The notes: generated by a model not told the origin, from the letters alone. A stretch of DNA of 64,000 nucleotides from Ruegeria atlantica (GCF_013033965.1 NZ_WQFE01000001.1:124001-188000); one strand, 5' to 3'. Shown: positions 9,381 through 19,283, numbered from the stretch's first letter. Numbers and translations are program-made.

Positions 9381-9383
9381 TTT

Positions 9384-11207
9384 ATGTGTGGTATTATAGG
9401 TGTATTGGGCGAGCACGAAGCTGCACCCACATTGGTCGAGGCGCTGAAACGGCTGGAATATCGCGGTTATGACAGTGCCGGCATTGCAACCGTCAATGAT
9501 GGCACTCTTGGGCGTCGTCGAGCCGTAGGCAAGCTGGTCAACTTAAGCGATTTGCTGGTGCACGATCCCCTGCCCGGCAAATCCGGCATTGGTCACACTC
9601 GTTGGGCCACGCATGGTGTACCGTCGATAACCAACGCGCATCCGCACCAGGCTGGTCCGGTGGCCGTTGTGCATAACGGTATCGTCGAAAACTATCGTGA
9701 GCTGCGTGCAGAGCTGGCGGAAAATGGTATCGGGTTCGCGACCGAGACCGACACCGAAACCGTCGCCCTGATGACAGAGTATTACCTTAGGACCGGCCTG
9801 TCGCCGGTTGAAGCCGCCTTCAAAACCATCGACCGCCTTGTGGGTGCGTTTGCGCTGGCTTTTCTGTTCGACGGCCAGAATGACCTGATTGTCGCTGCGC
9901 GCAAAGGCTCGCCTCTGGCGATCGGTCATGGCGATGGTGAGATGTACGTGGGGTCCGACGCCATCGCACTGGCCCCGTTGACCGATCGCATCACCTATCT
10001 TGAGGAAGGCGACCGTGCGGTTTTGACCCGGACTTCTCTGGAAATTCGCAACGAAGCCGGGGAACTGGCCAACCGCGAAACCCGCCAGATCAATCTGGAC
10101 CACACGCAAACCGAAAAGAACGGCCACAAACACTTTATGGCCAAGGAAATCGCCGAGCAACCGGTGGTGATTGCCGATGCGATCCGGTCTTACCTGCCAA
10201 GCGGCAGCAACCAGGTTGTTCTGCCGGATGCTGACTTGGACTTCACCAAGCTGGACCGCCTGACCATGGTCGCCTGTGGCACGGCGTTCTACGCATGCCT
10301 GACCGCGAAGTACTGGTTCGAACAATTGGCGAAAATGCCGGTCGAGGTCGATATCGCCAGCGAGTTCCGCTATCGCGAACCTCCGATCAGTGATCGCACA
10401 GCCGCACTGTTCGTCAGTCAGTCAGGTGAAACCGCTGACACTCTGGCGGCACTACGGTATTGCGAAGGCAAGGCGGACAAGATCGTATCGGTCGTCAATG
10501 TCCCCGAAAGCTCGATCGCCCGCGAAAGTGACGTTGCTCTGCCCATCCATGCAGGCGTTGAGATTGGCGTCGCTTCGACCAAGGCATTCACATGCCAGCT
10601 GAGCGTTCTGCTGATGCTCGCGCTCAAGGCCGCTGCGGATCGCGGCACGCTGACCGATGAAGAGCTGGCCGACCACTACGCCGCGCTGCGCGGACTGCCA
10701 ACCGTTCTGAACGCGGCGCTTGATCAGAACCCGGCCATCAAGACATCCGCCCAGCGCTTGTCCGAGGCTCGCGATGTATTGTTCCTGGGTCGTGGGCTGA
10801 TGTACCCGTTGGCAATGGAAGGGGCGCTTAAGCTTAAGGAAATCAGCTATATCCACGCCGAAGGTTATGCATCGGGCGAGCTTAAGCACGGACCAATCGC
10901 CTTGATCGACAAGAACATGCCTGTGGTGGTCATGGCCCCGCGTGACACGGTTTTCGACAAGACTGTATCGAACATGCAAGAGGTGATGGCACGTAAGGGA
11001 AAGGTCATTCTGGTCTCGGACGACGACGGTATTGCCGAGGCCGAAGATGGCGTCTGGAGTACTATTCGGATGCCTCATGTCCACCCCAGCCTGGCCCCGA
11101 TTCTGTACTCGGTCCCCGCGCAACTGCTGGCCTATCACACGGCTGTGGCCAAGGGCACGGACGTGGACCAGCCGCGCAACCTGGCAAAATCGGTTACGGT
11201 GGAGTGA
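9384..11207 (+). CDS. glmS: Glutamine-fructose-6-phosphate aminotransferase (isomerizing)
   Basis: 607 residues. N-terminal class II glutamine amidotransferase with the catalytic Cys directly after Met (MCGIIGVLG), followed by two SIS sugar-isomerase domains (SQSGETADT near 350, GRGLMYPLAMEGALKLKE and EGYASGELKHGP near 475-510) and the C-terminal KSVTVE. It makes glucosamine-6-phosphate from fructose-6-phosphate and glutamine and feeds GlmU through GlmM. AAAGGAG precedes the start by 8 nt. No glmS ribozyme or riboswitch is evident in the 3-nt gap. Confidence 0.98.
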   Translation: MCGIIGVLGEHEAAPTLVEALKRLEYRGYDSAGIATVNDGTLGRRRAVGKLVNLSDLLVHDPLPGKSGIGHTRWATHGVPSITNAHPHQAGPVAVVHNGIVENYRELRAELAENGIGFATETDTETVALMTEYYLRTGLSPVEAAFKTIDRLVGAFALAFLFDGQNDLIVAARKGSPLAIGHGDGEMYVGSDAIALAPLTDRITYLEEGDRAVLTRTSLEIRNEAGELANRETRQINLDHTQTEKNGHKHFMAKEIAEQPVVIADAIRSYLPSGSNQVVLPDADLDFTKLDRLTMVACGTAFYACLTAKYWFEQLAKMPVEVDIASEFRYREPPISDRTAALFVSQSGETADTLAALRYCEGKADKIVSVVNVPESSIARESDVALPIHAGVEIGVASTKAFTCQLSVLLMLALKAAADRGTLTDEELADHYAALRGLPTVLNAALDQNPAIKTSAQRLSEARDVLFLGRGLMYPLAMEGALKLKEISYIHAEGYASGELKHGPIALIDKNMPVVVMAPRDTVFDKTVSNMQEVMARKGKVILVSDDDGIAEAEDGVWSTIRMPHVHPSLAPILYSVPAQLLAYHTAVAKGTDVDQPRNLAKSVTVE

Positions 11208-11210
11208 AAC

Positions 11211-11753
11211 ATGGCCAAGCAATTTTCGGAACTGGACGACGCGCAGCGTAAATTCATCGAAGAACAGCATATGTTCTTCGTTGGCACTGCGGCACCTGAT
11301 GGGCGGGTCAATATCTCGCCCAAGGGCATGGATTCTCTGCGTGTTCTTGGCCCGAACCGGATTGCCTGGATGAACCTAACCGGCAGTGGCAACGAAACTG
11401 CAGGCCATCTTCTTGAAGCCAACCGAATGACGCTGATGTGGTGTTCGTTCACGACACGGCCATTGATCTTGCGAACCTATGGGACCGCGCGCACGCTGCA
11501 TGTGGGCGATGCGGGCTGGAACGAACTGGCCGGCCTGTTCCCTGATCACCGCAGTGCGCGTCAGATCTATGATCTGGATATCGATGTGGTTCAAACATCG
11601 TGCGGCTATGCCGTGCCGTTCATGGAATACCAGTCCGAGCGTGACACGATGCAGAAATGGGTCGATGGCAAGTCTGACGAACAGATCCAGTCTTATTGGG
11701 TGGAAAAGAACCATCAAACCATCGACGGCAAACCCACACGCGCTCGGAACTGA
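11211..11753 (+). CDS. Pyridoxamine 5'-phosphate oxidase-related flavin protein
   Basis: 180 residues with the split-barrel FMN-binding pattern: EQHMFFVGTAAPDGRVNISPKGMDSLRVL near the N-terminus and MTLMWCSFTTRPLILRTYGTARTL in the middle. Families of this type reduce F420/FMN-linked substrates or are uncharacterised; it is not the canonical PdxH, which is longer and carries a different C-terminus. It starts 3 nt after glmS behind GGAG, and the AlkD-like gene begins 4 nt after it, so it is likely the third gene of the glmU operon. The specific function is unknown. Confidence 0.82.
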   Translation: MAKQFSELDDAQRKFIEEQHMFFVGTAAPDGRVNISPKGMDSLRVLGPNRIAWMNLTGSGNETAGHLLEANRMTLMWCSFTTRPLILRTYGTARTLHVGDAGWNELAGLFPDHRSARQIYDLDIDVVQTSCGYAVPFMEYQSERDTMQKWVDGKSDEQIQSYWVEKNHQTIDGKPTRARN

Positions 11754-11757
11754 CCTT

Positions 11758-12447
11758 ATGATGCTTGAAGCGTATCTGGACCAGATCAAAGCTCACGCTG
11801 ACCCCGTTCGCGCCGAACAAATGGCCGCCTATCATAAGGTGGACCGTCCGCATCTGGGCGTGGCAAATCCGATCCTGAATGACTTGACCAAAGCGTGGCG
11901 ACGGGAATTGGAGGTGGAAGAGCGTGTGAAACTGGCGGATGCCCTGTGGCAAACCAACATCCACGAAGGACGCCTTGCCGCTGCAAAACTGCTGACGCAG
12001 GCCCGTATCCGCCCCGATGATGCCGTCTGGGGCCTGCTGCAAAGCTGGTTGCCGGATTTTGATGCCTGGGCCGTGGCAGACCACGCCTGCATGGCCATGC
12101 AAAAGCGTCTGTCAGCCGACCCATCACGGTTGGACCAAGTGGAAAGCTGGACGACCTCGGACCACATGTGGACGCGCCGCGCGGCACTGGTGGCCACCCT
12201 GCCCTGGACCAAACAAAACCACCCAAAGCCCGACGATCTGCAACGCCGCGACCGCGTTCTGGGATGGGCTGCAGGCTATGTTCCTGATCGCGACTGGTTC
12301 ATTCAAAAATCCATCGCGTGGTGGCTTCGGGAATTGTCCAAGCACGACCCGGACCGCGTAGTCGCCTTTTTGAAGACCCATGGTGACGCGATGAAGCCAT
12401 TTGCGCGAAAAGAGGCTGGCAAGTATCTGAAAGGTCAGTTGGAATAA
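11758..12447 (+). CDS. DNA alkylation repair protein (AlkD-like HEAT-repeat glycosylase)
   Basis: 229 residues of paired helices characteristic of the AlkD/AlkC superfamily: MAAYHKVDRPHLGVANPILNDLTKAWRRE at the N-terminus, then repeated W-containing helices (ADALWQTNIHEGRLAAAKLL; WTTSDHMWTRRAALVATLPWTK) and WFIQKSIAWWLRELSKHDPDRV near the C-terminus. AlkD excises positively charged alkylpurines without base flipping. Two ATGs (11758, 11761) are equally possible. The end overlaps the convergent lipoprotein gene by 13 nt. Confidence 0.85.
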   Translation: MMLEAYLDQIKAHADPVRAEQMAAYHKVDRPHLGVANPILNDLTKAWRRELEVEERVKLADALWQTNIHEGRLAAAKLLTQARIRPDDAVWGLLQSWLPDFDAWAVADHACMAMQKRLSADPSRLDQVESWTTSDHMWTRRAALVATLPWTKQNHPKPDDLQRRDRVLGWAAGYVPDRDWFIQKSIAWWLRELSKHDPDRVVAFLKTHGDAMKPFARKEAGKYLKGQLE

Positions 12448-12851
12448 ATTTCCAGCTCAACCAATTCATCAAAGGGCAGCAGCAATGCCCGCATTGCATC
12501 CAGCGACAGGCGGCTGCCTCCCCCGGCCGGCCCCGGAGCTGGCACCAAGGTGATATAGGCCTGCGCACCCGTTCGCGGCACAACAACGCGGCCAGTGATT
12601 TCTGTTTCCACCAGTGACGTTTCAAGCCATCGACCGGGCGTTGTGGGATCCCCTAGTCCTGCAATCGTGGTCTTTGGCCCAGCCCACCCGGTAGCAGCGA
12701 CCGCTACGGGTTGCGGTTCGACAACCTCTTCCACAACGGCTGGTTTCGCTTCTTCGGGGGGCTTGTCGCCACCAAAGACGCGTTCGGTGGTCGATCTTAC
12801 GGTGTCGCATCCCGCCACCAGTACACACAAAGTCAAAAGCGCATATCTCAT
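12435..12851 (-). CDS. Small lipoprotein, unknown function
   Basis: 138 residues with a lipoprotein signal: [15 protein letters not shown] places the lipidated Cys at 15. Then a charged, proline-rich linker ([17 protein letters not shown]) and a compact C-terminal domain of beta character. Typical of Rhodobacterales-specific lipoproteins; no named family recognised. It converges on and overlaps the AlkD-like gene, and it diverges from moaA with about 90 bp between starts. Confidence 0.8.
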   Translation of the reverse strand: MRYALLTLCVLVAGCDTVRSTTERVFGGDKPPEEAKPAVVEEVVEPQPVAVAATGWAGPKTTIAGLGDPTTPGRWLETSLVETEITGRVVVPRTGAQAYITLVPAPGPAGGGSRLSLDAMRALLLPFDELVELEIYSN

Positions 12852-12941
12852 GCCTCAAACCTATCGCCCTACGCACATCTGTTCCAGCGCAAAGCTCAGT
12901 TCGCCCTTGTCGGGAGGCGGTTGCAGCTTTACCTATGTCGC

Positions 12942-13949
12942 ATGACAGCTCCGCTTATCGACCCATTCGCACGTGCCATCACCTATCTCCGCGTTTCCGT
13001 TACGGACCGCTGCGATTTCCGCTGTGTCTATTGTATGTCCGAGGACATGACCTTTCTGCCCAAGAAAGACCTTCTGACATTGGAAGAGCTTGACCGCATG
13101 TGCTCAACCTTTGTGAACATGGGCGTGGAAAAGCTGCGCATCACCGGTGGTGAGCCTTTGGTACGTCGCAATATTATGACATTCTTCAATTCGATGACCC
13201 GCCATCTGGAAAGCGGAGCGCTCAAAGAGCTGACGCTGACCACCAATGGTTCGCAATTGCACCGGTTTGCCGATGACCTGTTCGCCGCCGGTGTGCGTCG
13301 TGTGAACGTCTCGCTGGATACGCTGGACGAGGACAAATTTGCCAAGGTCACCCGTTGGGGTCGGCTGAAACAGGTGTTGAACGGCATCGATGCCGCGCAG
13401 AAGGCGGGCCTGCGGATCAAGATCAACGCAGTTGCTCTGAAAGGATTCAACGAACCCGAACTGCCCAAGATCACCGAGTGGTGCGCCGAGCGGGATATGG
13501 ACCTGACCTGGATCGAGGTCATGCCGATGGGCGATATCGGCAACGAAGACCGTCTTGATCAGTACTGGTCTCTCAAGGATGTGCGCAAAGAATACGAGAA
13601 ACACTATTCCGTAACCGATCTGGCCGAACGGACCGGCGGGCCTGCGCGATATGTAAGGCTTGAAGAAACGGGTCAAAAAATCGGCTTCATTACTCCGCTG
13701 TCGCATAACTTCTGTGAAAGCTGCAACCGCGTGCGCCTGACTTGCACCGGTGAGCTTTATATGTGTCTCGGTCAGGAAGATATGGCCGACCTGCGCGCGC
13801 CGCTGCGCGATCATCCCGACAGCGACAAACAGCTGGAAGCGGCGATCAGATCAGCAATCAACCTCAAACCCAAAGGCCATGATTTCGACTATTCGCGTCA
13901 AGCTGTCGACGGCCAGATGAGCCGCCATATGAGCCACACAGGCGGCTAA
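12942..13949 (+). CDS. moaA: GTP 3',8-cyclase (radical SAM, molybdopterin biosynthesis)
   Basis: 335 residues. The N-terminal radical SAM cluster CxxxCxxC uses C24, C28 and C31 ([11 protein letters not shown]); the C-terminal second 4Fe-4S cluster uses C258, C261 and C275. The protein ends in GG, the catalytically required MoaA tail. It makes 3',8-cyclo-GTP, the first step to molybdenum cofactor, which the hydroxylase at 25-28 kb needs. The ATG at 12942 matches the family N-terminus; the in-frame extension upstream is antisense to the lipoprotein gene. waaA starts 1 nt after its stop. Confidence 0.97.
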   Translation: MTAPLIDPFARAITYLRVSVTDRCDFRCVYCMSEDMTFLPKKDLLTLEELDRMCSTFVNMGVEKLRITGGEPLVRRNIMTFFNSMTRHLESGALKELTLTTNGSQLHRFADDLFAAGVRRVNVSLDTLDEDKFAKVTRWGRLKQVLNGIDAAQKAGLRIKINAVALKGFNEPELPKITEWCAERDMDLTWIEVMPMGDIGNEDRLDQYWSLKDVRKEYEKHYSVTDLAERTGGPARYVRLEETGQKIGFITPLSHNFCESCNRVRLTCTGELYMCLGQEDMADLRAPLRDHPDSDKQLEAAIRSAINLKPKGHDFDYSRQAVDGQMSRHMSHTGG

Positions 13950-13950
13950 A

Positions 13951-15249
13951 ATGCCAAACACTCCGGATCGGCCAACGCTGCTGTACCACTTGTATTGCAG
14001 TCTGACTTCCGCTGCGGCGCCGCTGGCATGGCGCACGGTTCGCAAAAAACTGAACGCAGCGGGTGTCCCCCAAGAACGGCAGCAGGAGCGTCTTGGCCAC
14101 GCCAGTCAGCCCCGTCCCGATGGCCAACTGATCTGGTTCCACGCGGCCAGCGTCGGTGAAACCCTGTCGGTCATCAGTCTGATCAAACGTCTGGGAGAGC
14201 GACTGCCCGACGCTCAGTTCCTGATAACGTCAGGCACGCCCACTTCTGCCGCGTTGATCGAAAAACGGATGCCGCCCCGCGCGCGCCATCAGTACCCGCC
14301 ACTGGACACAGCCGCCCCTGTGAAACGGTTTTTGGAACACTGGCGCCCCAATGCCGGTGTTTTCGTCGAAAGTGAAATCTGGCCGCGTCTTATCGTCGAA
14401 GCCTCTCGCCGGGATATTCCACTGGCGCTGCTCAATGCACGTCTGTCGGACCGGTCTGTCGAGAGATGGAAAAAGCGCCCCCAAACCGCGGGTTTCATCC
14501 TGGATCATTTCTCGCTGTTCTTAACTCAGAACGACAAGACGGCGACAAACCTGAACGACATGGGCGCGCCATCCGACAGGATACAGCTCGGCACCAACCT
14601 GAAGGCCATGTCAGAACCGTTGCCCGTAGATCAGGGTACGCTGTACGACATCCGGTCGCAGATCGCGGACCGCCCCGTTTGGATCGCCAGCTCGACCCAT
14701 GCAGGTGAGGAAGAAACGGTTCTGGCGGCCCACGCCGAGCTGTTGAAACGCTGGCCCGACCTGCTGCTCCTGCTGATCCCCCGACACCCTGAACGACGGT
14801 CAGAGGTCGCAACCCTGCTGGAAAACGCCGGGCAATCTGCGGCCTTCCGATCCAAAGGCGAAAAGATCGCGCCGCAGACCCAAGTCTACGTCGCGGACAC
14901 GCTGGGCGAGACCGGCACATGGTACGCCTTGTGTCCCATCGTGTTTCTGGGCGGTTCCCTCAGGGAAATCGGCGGTCACAACCCGTTTGAGCCAGCGCAA
15001 GCCGGCGCCGCAGTGATCACCGGCCCCGGGTACTACAACTTTGCAGAAACCTTCGCGCCCCTGATCGAAAGTGGCGGCGCGACCGAGGTCAACTCTGCCT
15101 CACAACTCGCCGATATTGTTGCGCTTTGGCTTTCCGACGCCGCTGCACTGGACAAGGCCCGGGCTGGCGTAAAGTCCTGCGTGAACACCCAGAAGTCCGC
15201 GCTGGACGATGTGATCGACACATTGTGCAATACGCTCGACCTCACTTGA
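13951..15249 (+). CDS. waaA: 3-deoxy-D-manno-octulosonic acid (Kdo) transferase
   Basis: 432-residue GT30 glycosyltransferase that attaches Kdo to lipid A at the inner membrane. An N-terminal hydrophobic anchor is followed by WFHAASVGE (about 51-59), FVESEIWPRLI, and a C-terminal nucleotide-sugar domain with WIASSTHAGEE, LIPRHPERR and FLGGSLREIGGHNPFEPA. Only one base separates it from moaA, so it is translated from the same message though unrelated in function. Followed by a hairpin-bearing repeat. Confidence 0.95.
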   Translation: MPNTPDRPTLLYHLYCSLTSAAAPLAWRTVRKKLNAAGVPQERQQERLGHASQPRPDGQLIWFHAASVGETLSVISLIKRLGERLPDAQFLITSGTPTSAALIEKRMPPRARHQYPPLDTAAPVKRFLEHWRPNAGVFVESEIWPRLIVEASRRDIPLALLNARLSDRSVERWKKRPQTAGFILDHFSLFLTQNDKTATNLNDMGAPSDRIQLGTNLKAMSEPLPVDQGTLYDIRSQIADRPVWIASSTHAGEEETVLAAHAELLKRWPDLLLLLIPRHPERRSEVATLLENAGQSAAFRSKGEKIAPQTQVYVADTLGETGTWYALCPIVFLGGSLREIGGHNPFEPAQAGAAVITGPGYYNFAETFAPLIESGGATEVNSASQLADIVALWLSDAAALDKARAGVKSCVNTQKSALDDVIDTLCNTLDLT

Positions 15250-15265
15250 CGCAGAGCGGATCCAA

Positions 15266-15315
15266 CTTCATCTGGCCCCAAATATCCCGGGATGCGCGAG
15301 GGGCTGGCCCCTCGC
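15266..15315 (+). repeat. Intergenic repeat copy A: CTTCATCTGG...AATATCCC plus hairpin
   Basis: The CTTCATCTGGcccCAAATATCccgg core is followed by a perfect 9-bp stem (GCGAGGGGC at 15296-15304, GCCCCTCGC at 15307-15315). The same layout, core then G-rich stem, recurs at 19316-19362 and, inverted, at 51809-51851. All three copies sit directly behind gene ends (waaA, the pntB end region, cobT), so they probably act as 3' structures or terminators. Confidence 0.7.
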
Positions 15316-15330
15316 TTCCCGGCATCACCA

Positions 15331-16494
15331 TCAGGCAGCTGGCATCCGCTGCTCCACAATCTCTGCCCACCAGCTGCAACCGGCTGGAATAGCTTCATCA
15401 TTGAAATTGTATTCGGGGTGATGCACGGCTGCCGTGTCTCCGTTGCCAACCAGAATATACGCCCCAGGCCGCTCTTCCAGCATAAAGGCAAAATCCTCAC
15501 CGCCCATGATCAACGGCGCCTCATCGCAGTCACCCGAGACTGAGCGCGCGACATCTGCGGCAAAGTTAGTCTGTTCCTCGCTGTTCACCATCACCGGGTA
15601 GCCTCGGTAATAGGTCACATCCGCTTCGCCTCCGAACGTCGCAGCGACGCCACCACAGATTTCGTTGATGCGCTTTTCAGCCAGATCGCGCATGTCCTTG
15701 CTCATCGTACGCACGGTCCCTTTGATCTTCACCGTTTGAGGGATCACGTTGAACGCATTTGACGACGTCTCGAAAGACGTGACCGAAACCACAATACGAT
15801 CAATCGGGTCGGCATTCCGTGACGCGATGGTCTGCAGCGCCAAAACGGCCTGCGCCGCCATTACGGTAGTGTCGACCGTTTCATGAGGTTTGGCGGCGTG
15901 CCCGCCTCTGCCTTCGAAGGTGATATCGAACTGGTCCGTTGCCGCGAAAAAAGCGCCGGGTCGAATGGCGAAGCTGCCAACGGGGCGGCCGGGCCAATTG
16001 TGCATGCCATAGACCTCTTGAATGCCCCAGCGGTCCATCATGCCGTCTTCGCACATTTCGCGCCCTCCGCCGCCACCTTCTTCGGCGGGTTGGAAGATCA
16101 CGACCACAGTGCCATCGAAGTTTCGCGTCTCGGACAGGTATTTCGCGGCCCCCAGCAACATCGCCGTATGCCCGTCATGGCCACATGCGTGCATGGCGCC
16201 GTCAGTTTTTGAGGCATAGTCCAGCCCCGTCGCCTCATGGATCGGCAGTGCGTCCATATCGGCACGCAACCCGATCACTTTGCCGCCTGTATCCGCCTTG
16301 CCCTTGATCACGCCTACAACACCGGTGCGGCCAATGCCTGTCACAACCTCATCACAGCCGAATTCCCGCAGCCTGTCAGCGACCAACGCACTGGTGCGAT
16401 GTGTGTCGAACAGGATTTCGGGGTTTTCATGAATATCGCGTCGCCATTCGGTGATTTCACCCTGCAACTCGGCGAACCGGTTTTTGATCGGCAT
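15331..16494 (-). CDS. M20 family amidohydrolase (hippurate hydrolase-like)
   Basis: 387 residues, M20D metallopeptidase/amidohydrolase. Metal-binding signatures are intact: GLRADMDALPIHEATGL (about 96-112), MHACGHDGHTAMLLG, IFQPAEEGGGGGREM and GGEDFAFMLEE near the C-terminus. Members cleave N-acyl or amide bonds of amino acids (hippurate, N-acyl amino acids, IAA conjugates); the substrate is not readable. A GGAG lies 6 nt before the ATG. The MFS gene upstream ends about 60 bp away on the same strand and may be co-transcribed. Confidence 0.92.
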   Translation of the reverse strand: MPIKNRFAELQGEITEWRRDIHENPEILFDTHRTSALVADRLREFGCDEVVTGIGRTGVVGVIKGKADTGGKVIGLRADMDALPIHEATGLDYASKTDGAMHACGHDGHTAMLLGAAKYLSETRNFDGTVVVIFQPAEEGGGGGREMCEDGMMDRWGIQEVYGMHNWPGRPVGSFAIRPGAFFAATDQFDITFEGRGGHAAKPHETVDTTVMAAQAVLALQTIASRNADPIDRIVVSVTSFETSSNAFNVIPQTVKIKGTVRTMSKDMRDLAEKRINEICGGVAATFGGEADVTYYRGYPVMVNSEEQTNFAADVARSVSGDCDEAPLIMGGEDFAFMLEERPGAYILVGNGDTAAVHHPEYNFNDEAIPAGCSWWAEIVEQRMPAA

Positions 16495-16553
16495 GTTGGT
16501 CTCCTATCCGTTGGTTTTCCGGCCTGCTGCTCCGCTGTGACGCCGCTTTTGGT

Positions 16554-17696
16554 TCAGCCTGTATCGGCAGGTCGCAGCGCGCCCGCCAACAAGACAATGA
16601 ATACGGCCAGCGGCAGCAGCGCCGTGAATGCTATGCGCAATGTAAGCATCTCTGCGAGAAACCCAATAAGCGGCGGACCAATCAACAACCCTCCATATCC
16701 AAGCGTGGCAACGCTGGCAATCGCCTGCCCCGGAGGCACGTTGGGATCGCTGGCCGCCCGGCTGAAGGCCAGTGGCATAATCACTGCGTATCCGATCCCC
16801 ATCATCGCAAATCCGGCCAATACCTGTCCTGCCTCAGCAGCAGAAACCACGCAAAACACGCCCAACGCAGCGCAGGCCCCACCAAATCGCGCTGTTGCCA
16901 CCGATCCGAAGCGCGCAATGACGAACCCTCCTGCCAACCGGAACGCAACCATGGCCACCGAGAACACCGCATAGCCCAAGGCAGCAACGCTTTCAGCCGC
17001 ATCGGTCACGTCTCTCAGGAAGATCGCACTCCAATCTGCCACCGCGCCCTCCCCCAAGGCACCGCACAGGGCGGTGAAGCCCACAAGGATCAATGCGCCA
17101 GAGGGCAGGGCAAAGATCTTGCCTCTGGACACGGTCGAACGACGCGATGTCCACTTCACCCAAGACAATACCAATGCCAGGCCAACAACGATCCCGCCAG
17201 CCAACAGAAAATGCTGGATGACCGTCAGCCCCATCTGCACCGCTGCAAAACCGCTGAGTGCTCCGAGCCCTGCCCCAAGGCTCCACATCGCGTGGAAGGA
17301 TGACATCACGGGCTTCTTGTAGGCCTGCTCAACCTCAGCGGCCCAGGCATTCATCGCCACATCCATCGAACCGTGGAAAGCTCCGAACACGAATAAAAAG
17401 GCTGCAAGCGACCAGAAGCTGCCCGCGAGGGCCAGAAGGATCAGAGAAAACGTATATAGAACGGCAACGACTCGCGTCAGGGCCACCGCGCCGAACCTGT
17501 CGGTCAACCGGCCCGTGATCGGAAAGGAACACACCGCGCCTGCGGCCATGAACAACAAGCCATATCCCAAAGCCTCATGCGTCAGGTCCAACTTGTCCCG
17601 GACCGCCGGAATTCGCGACGCCCAGATGCCGAACAAGGCGCCATTCAATATGAACATGGCGGCCACGGCCCGCCACGCTGCCACGATCCCGATCAC
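16554..17696 (-). CDS. MFS transporter
   Basis: 380 residues with about twelve hydrophobic segments and the MFS loop motif GRLTDRFGA after TM2. The N-terminal half (GALFGIWASRIPAVRDKLDLTHEALGYGLLFMAAGA) resembles the Fucp/YbjJ-like group of 12-TM transporters in Rhodobacterales. The start is GTG at 17696, with AAGGA 7 nt upstream. Direction and substrate are unknown; the neighbouring amidohydrolase suggests uptake or export of an amide product, which is inference. Confidence 0.88.
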   Translation of the reverse strand: MIGIVAAWRAVAAMFILNGALFGIWASRIPAVRDKLDLTHEALGYGLLFMAAGAVCSFPITGRLTDRFGAVALTRVVAVLYTFSLILLALAGSFWSLAAFLFVFGAFHGSMDVAMNAWAAEVEQAYKKPVMSSFHAMWSLGAGLGALSGFAAVQMGLTVIQHFLLAGGIVVGLALVLSWVKWTSRRSTVSRGKIFALPSGALILVGFTALCGALGEGAVADWSAIFLRDVTDAAESVAALGYAVFSVAMVAFRLAGGFVIARFGSVATARFGGACAALGVFCVVSAAEAGQVLAGFAMMGIGYAVIMPLAFSRAASDPNVPPGQAIASVATLGYGGLLIGPPLIGFLAEMLTLRIAFTALLPLAVFIVLLAGALRPADTG

Positions 17697-17766
17697 AGAG
17701 GATTCCTTAACTCAGGTGCCAAACGCGTTTGTTGTACAGCGCACGGTCCTTCAGGCAAATACGCAT

Positions 17767-19044
17767 TTACGCCAGCCGTTTCCGAATCCTTCGTACTGCA
17801 ATCCAAACAGTCAAAACAACCGGGATCGTCACTGCCGCTGTCAGCATCCCCTTGCTGACCCCCGCACCTGTCAGTGGATAGAGCAAATAGCTGACCAGCG
17901 ACACCGCGTAGTAGCTAATCGCGACGACGGAAAGACCCTCGACCGTGTGCTGCAGACGCAAAGCAAGATCGGCGCGACGGTCCATGCTTTCCAGCAAAGC
18001 CTGGTTTTGCGCGCTTCGCTCAACGTCCACGCGTGTTCGCAGCAATTCTCCGGCGCGGATGGCCCGGTCAGAAAGCGCTTGCAGGCGACGCTCGGTGGAT
18101 TTCACGGTGCGGATCGCCGGGTCGTATCGGCGCATCATAAAGTCAGCAAAGTTCTGGCCGCCCTCAAAGCGTTCCTCACGTAAGACTTCGATCCGCTGGT
18201 TTACGATGGCCTCGTAGGCACCAGTTGCCCCGAAGCGGAACGAACACTGCGCGGCAAGTGTTTCCAACTCGATCGAGGTCGCCAGCAAATCCTGCAGCAA
18301 CGCGTCCGGCTGAGCAGAGTTGTCCGTCATCTGCCCCATCAGCCGCGTCAGCTTTTCGTCCAGCTTTCCGATGCGGGGCATCAGCTGTTTGACGCGCGCA
18401 AACCCCAGCATGGACATCGCTTTATAGGTTTCGATCTCACACAACCGTTGGACAATCCGACCTGTCCTGCGCCGTCCCGTGTCCTTTGCCACAAACAACG
18501 CAAACCGCATGTGCCCGGCCGGATCGATACGAAAATCGCTGGCACAAATGGCTGCATCGTCCAACACTCGAGCAACAGCCAGGCTTTCCGGTTCGAACCA
18601 ATCCAGCAGCTTGGACTTGGTCGCCTCATCGCTTTCTCGTTCAACCACCCGCACCATGGCTGACGTGACCCTTTGGCCAGGACTTGCCATCAACCAGTCA
18701 GGTGGAAAAACCTCGAAGTCCGCCGGATTGAACGCGCGGTCGCTGACGTTCTGGGCGATGGCCGTGTAGGTCACGAACTCGGTGTGTTGCTCCCACTTCA
18801 ACCAATGGCGGCCGATTTGCCCGGCATAGTGAGTAGCATCCGGCTGCGGATGCTGGGCACCATGACGGTCGAGAAGCTCGATCAAGTGTTCCAGATCTTC
18901 GCGGCGATCCCGCGCGACAGCAGCAACCGGTTTCTTGATCGCCAAAAAGACCACCGTACAGGGCATCGCTGCCACCGGAAACGGACGGGCGTGCAGTTCA
19001 TTGGCCAACGCATAGCGCAGCGGATGGTCATCAATCGGCGTCAT
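17767..19044 (-). CDS. DUF3422 family membrane-anchored protein
   Basis: 425 residues. It starts DDHPLRYALANELHARPFP, the hallmark of DUF3422, followed by a soluble region with conserved W, H and E residues. The C-terminal third has a coiled-coil-like helix (SDRAIRAGELLRTRVDVERSAQNQ) leading into two transmembrane segments (about 365-388 and 394-415). This resembles the layout of CorA-like or sensor-type proteins, but the function is uncharacterised. Confidence 0.88.
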   Translation of the reverse strand: MTPIDDHPLRYALANELHARPFPVAAMPCTVVFLAIKKPVAAVARDRREDLEHLIELLDRHGAQHPQPDATHYAGQIGRHWLKWEQHTEFVTYTAIAQNVSDRAFNPADFEVFPPDWLMASPGQRVTSAMVRVVERESDEATKSKLLDWFEPESLAVARVLDDAAICASDFRIDPAGHMRFALFVAKDTGRRRTGRIVQRLCEIETYKAMSMLGFARVKQLMPRIGKLDEKLTRLMGQMTDNSAQPDALLQDLLATSIELETLAAQCSFRFGATGAYEAIVNQRIEVLREERFEGGQNFADFMMRRYDPAIRTVKSTERRLQALSDRAIRAGELLRTRVDVERSAQNQALLESMDRRADLALRLQHTVEGLSVVAISYYAVSLVSYLLYPLTGAGVSKGMLTAAVTIPVVLTVWIAVRRIRKRLA

Positions 19045-19151
19045 TTAGGGCTCCGTTTCATCCGAGGCACTATACGACACCTTAGAAATACATCAATTCT
19101 CTTTTTATTTCATATACTTACAAGGATACGACGGTATACAAACACGCTATC

Positions 19152-19283
19152 TCATTGAATTAGTTGCCACAGCTTGATCAGGCTGCCTTCCGAGTCATAG
19201 ATACGTACGGGTTTTCCGACCTCAGCGTTCCACTCTGCCTTGGTTGGAACCCCTATACCGGCGGCCTCAAGCCACGCCATCAT
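19152..19283 (-). pseudogene. Possible C-terminal remnant of a VOC/glyoxalase-like protein
   Basis: A 43-codon frame whose product (MAWLEAAGIGVPTKAEW, then VRIYDSEGSLIKLWQLIQ) resembles the final beta-strand of vicinal oxygen chelate proteins, which typically read Y-F-R-D-P-D-G-N-L-I-E-L-W. No ribosome binding site precedes it and an in-frame stop lies just upstream, so it looks like the tail of a lost gene. The rest of 19045-19426 contains only this fragment, repeat copy B and a terminator. Confidence 0.35.

Noticed and set aside
9381-9383. glmS ribozyme or riboswitch before glmS
   Set aside because: Only 3 nt separate glmU and glmS; the leader would have to lie inside glmU.
12852-12941. 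Molybdenum cofactor riboswitch before moaA
   Set aside because: The 90-bp gap is short and no extended paired structure was visible by eye; cannot be excluded without folding.
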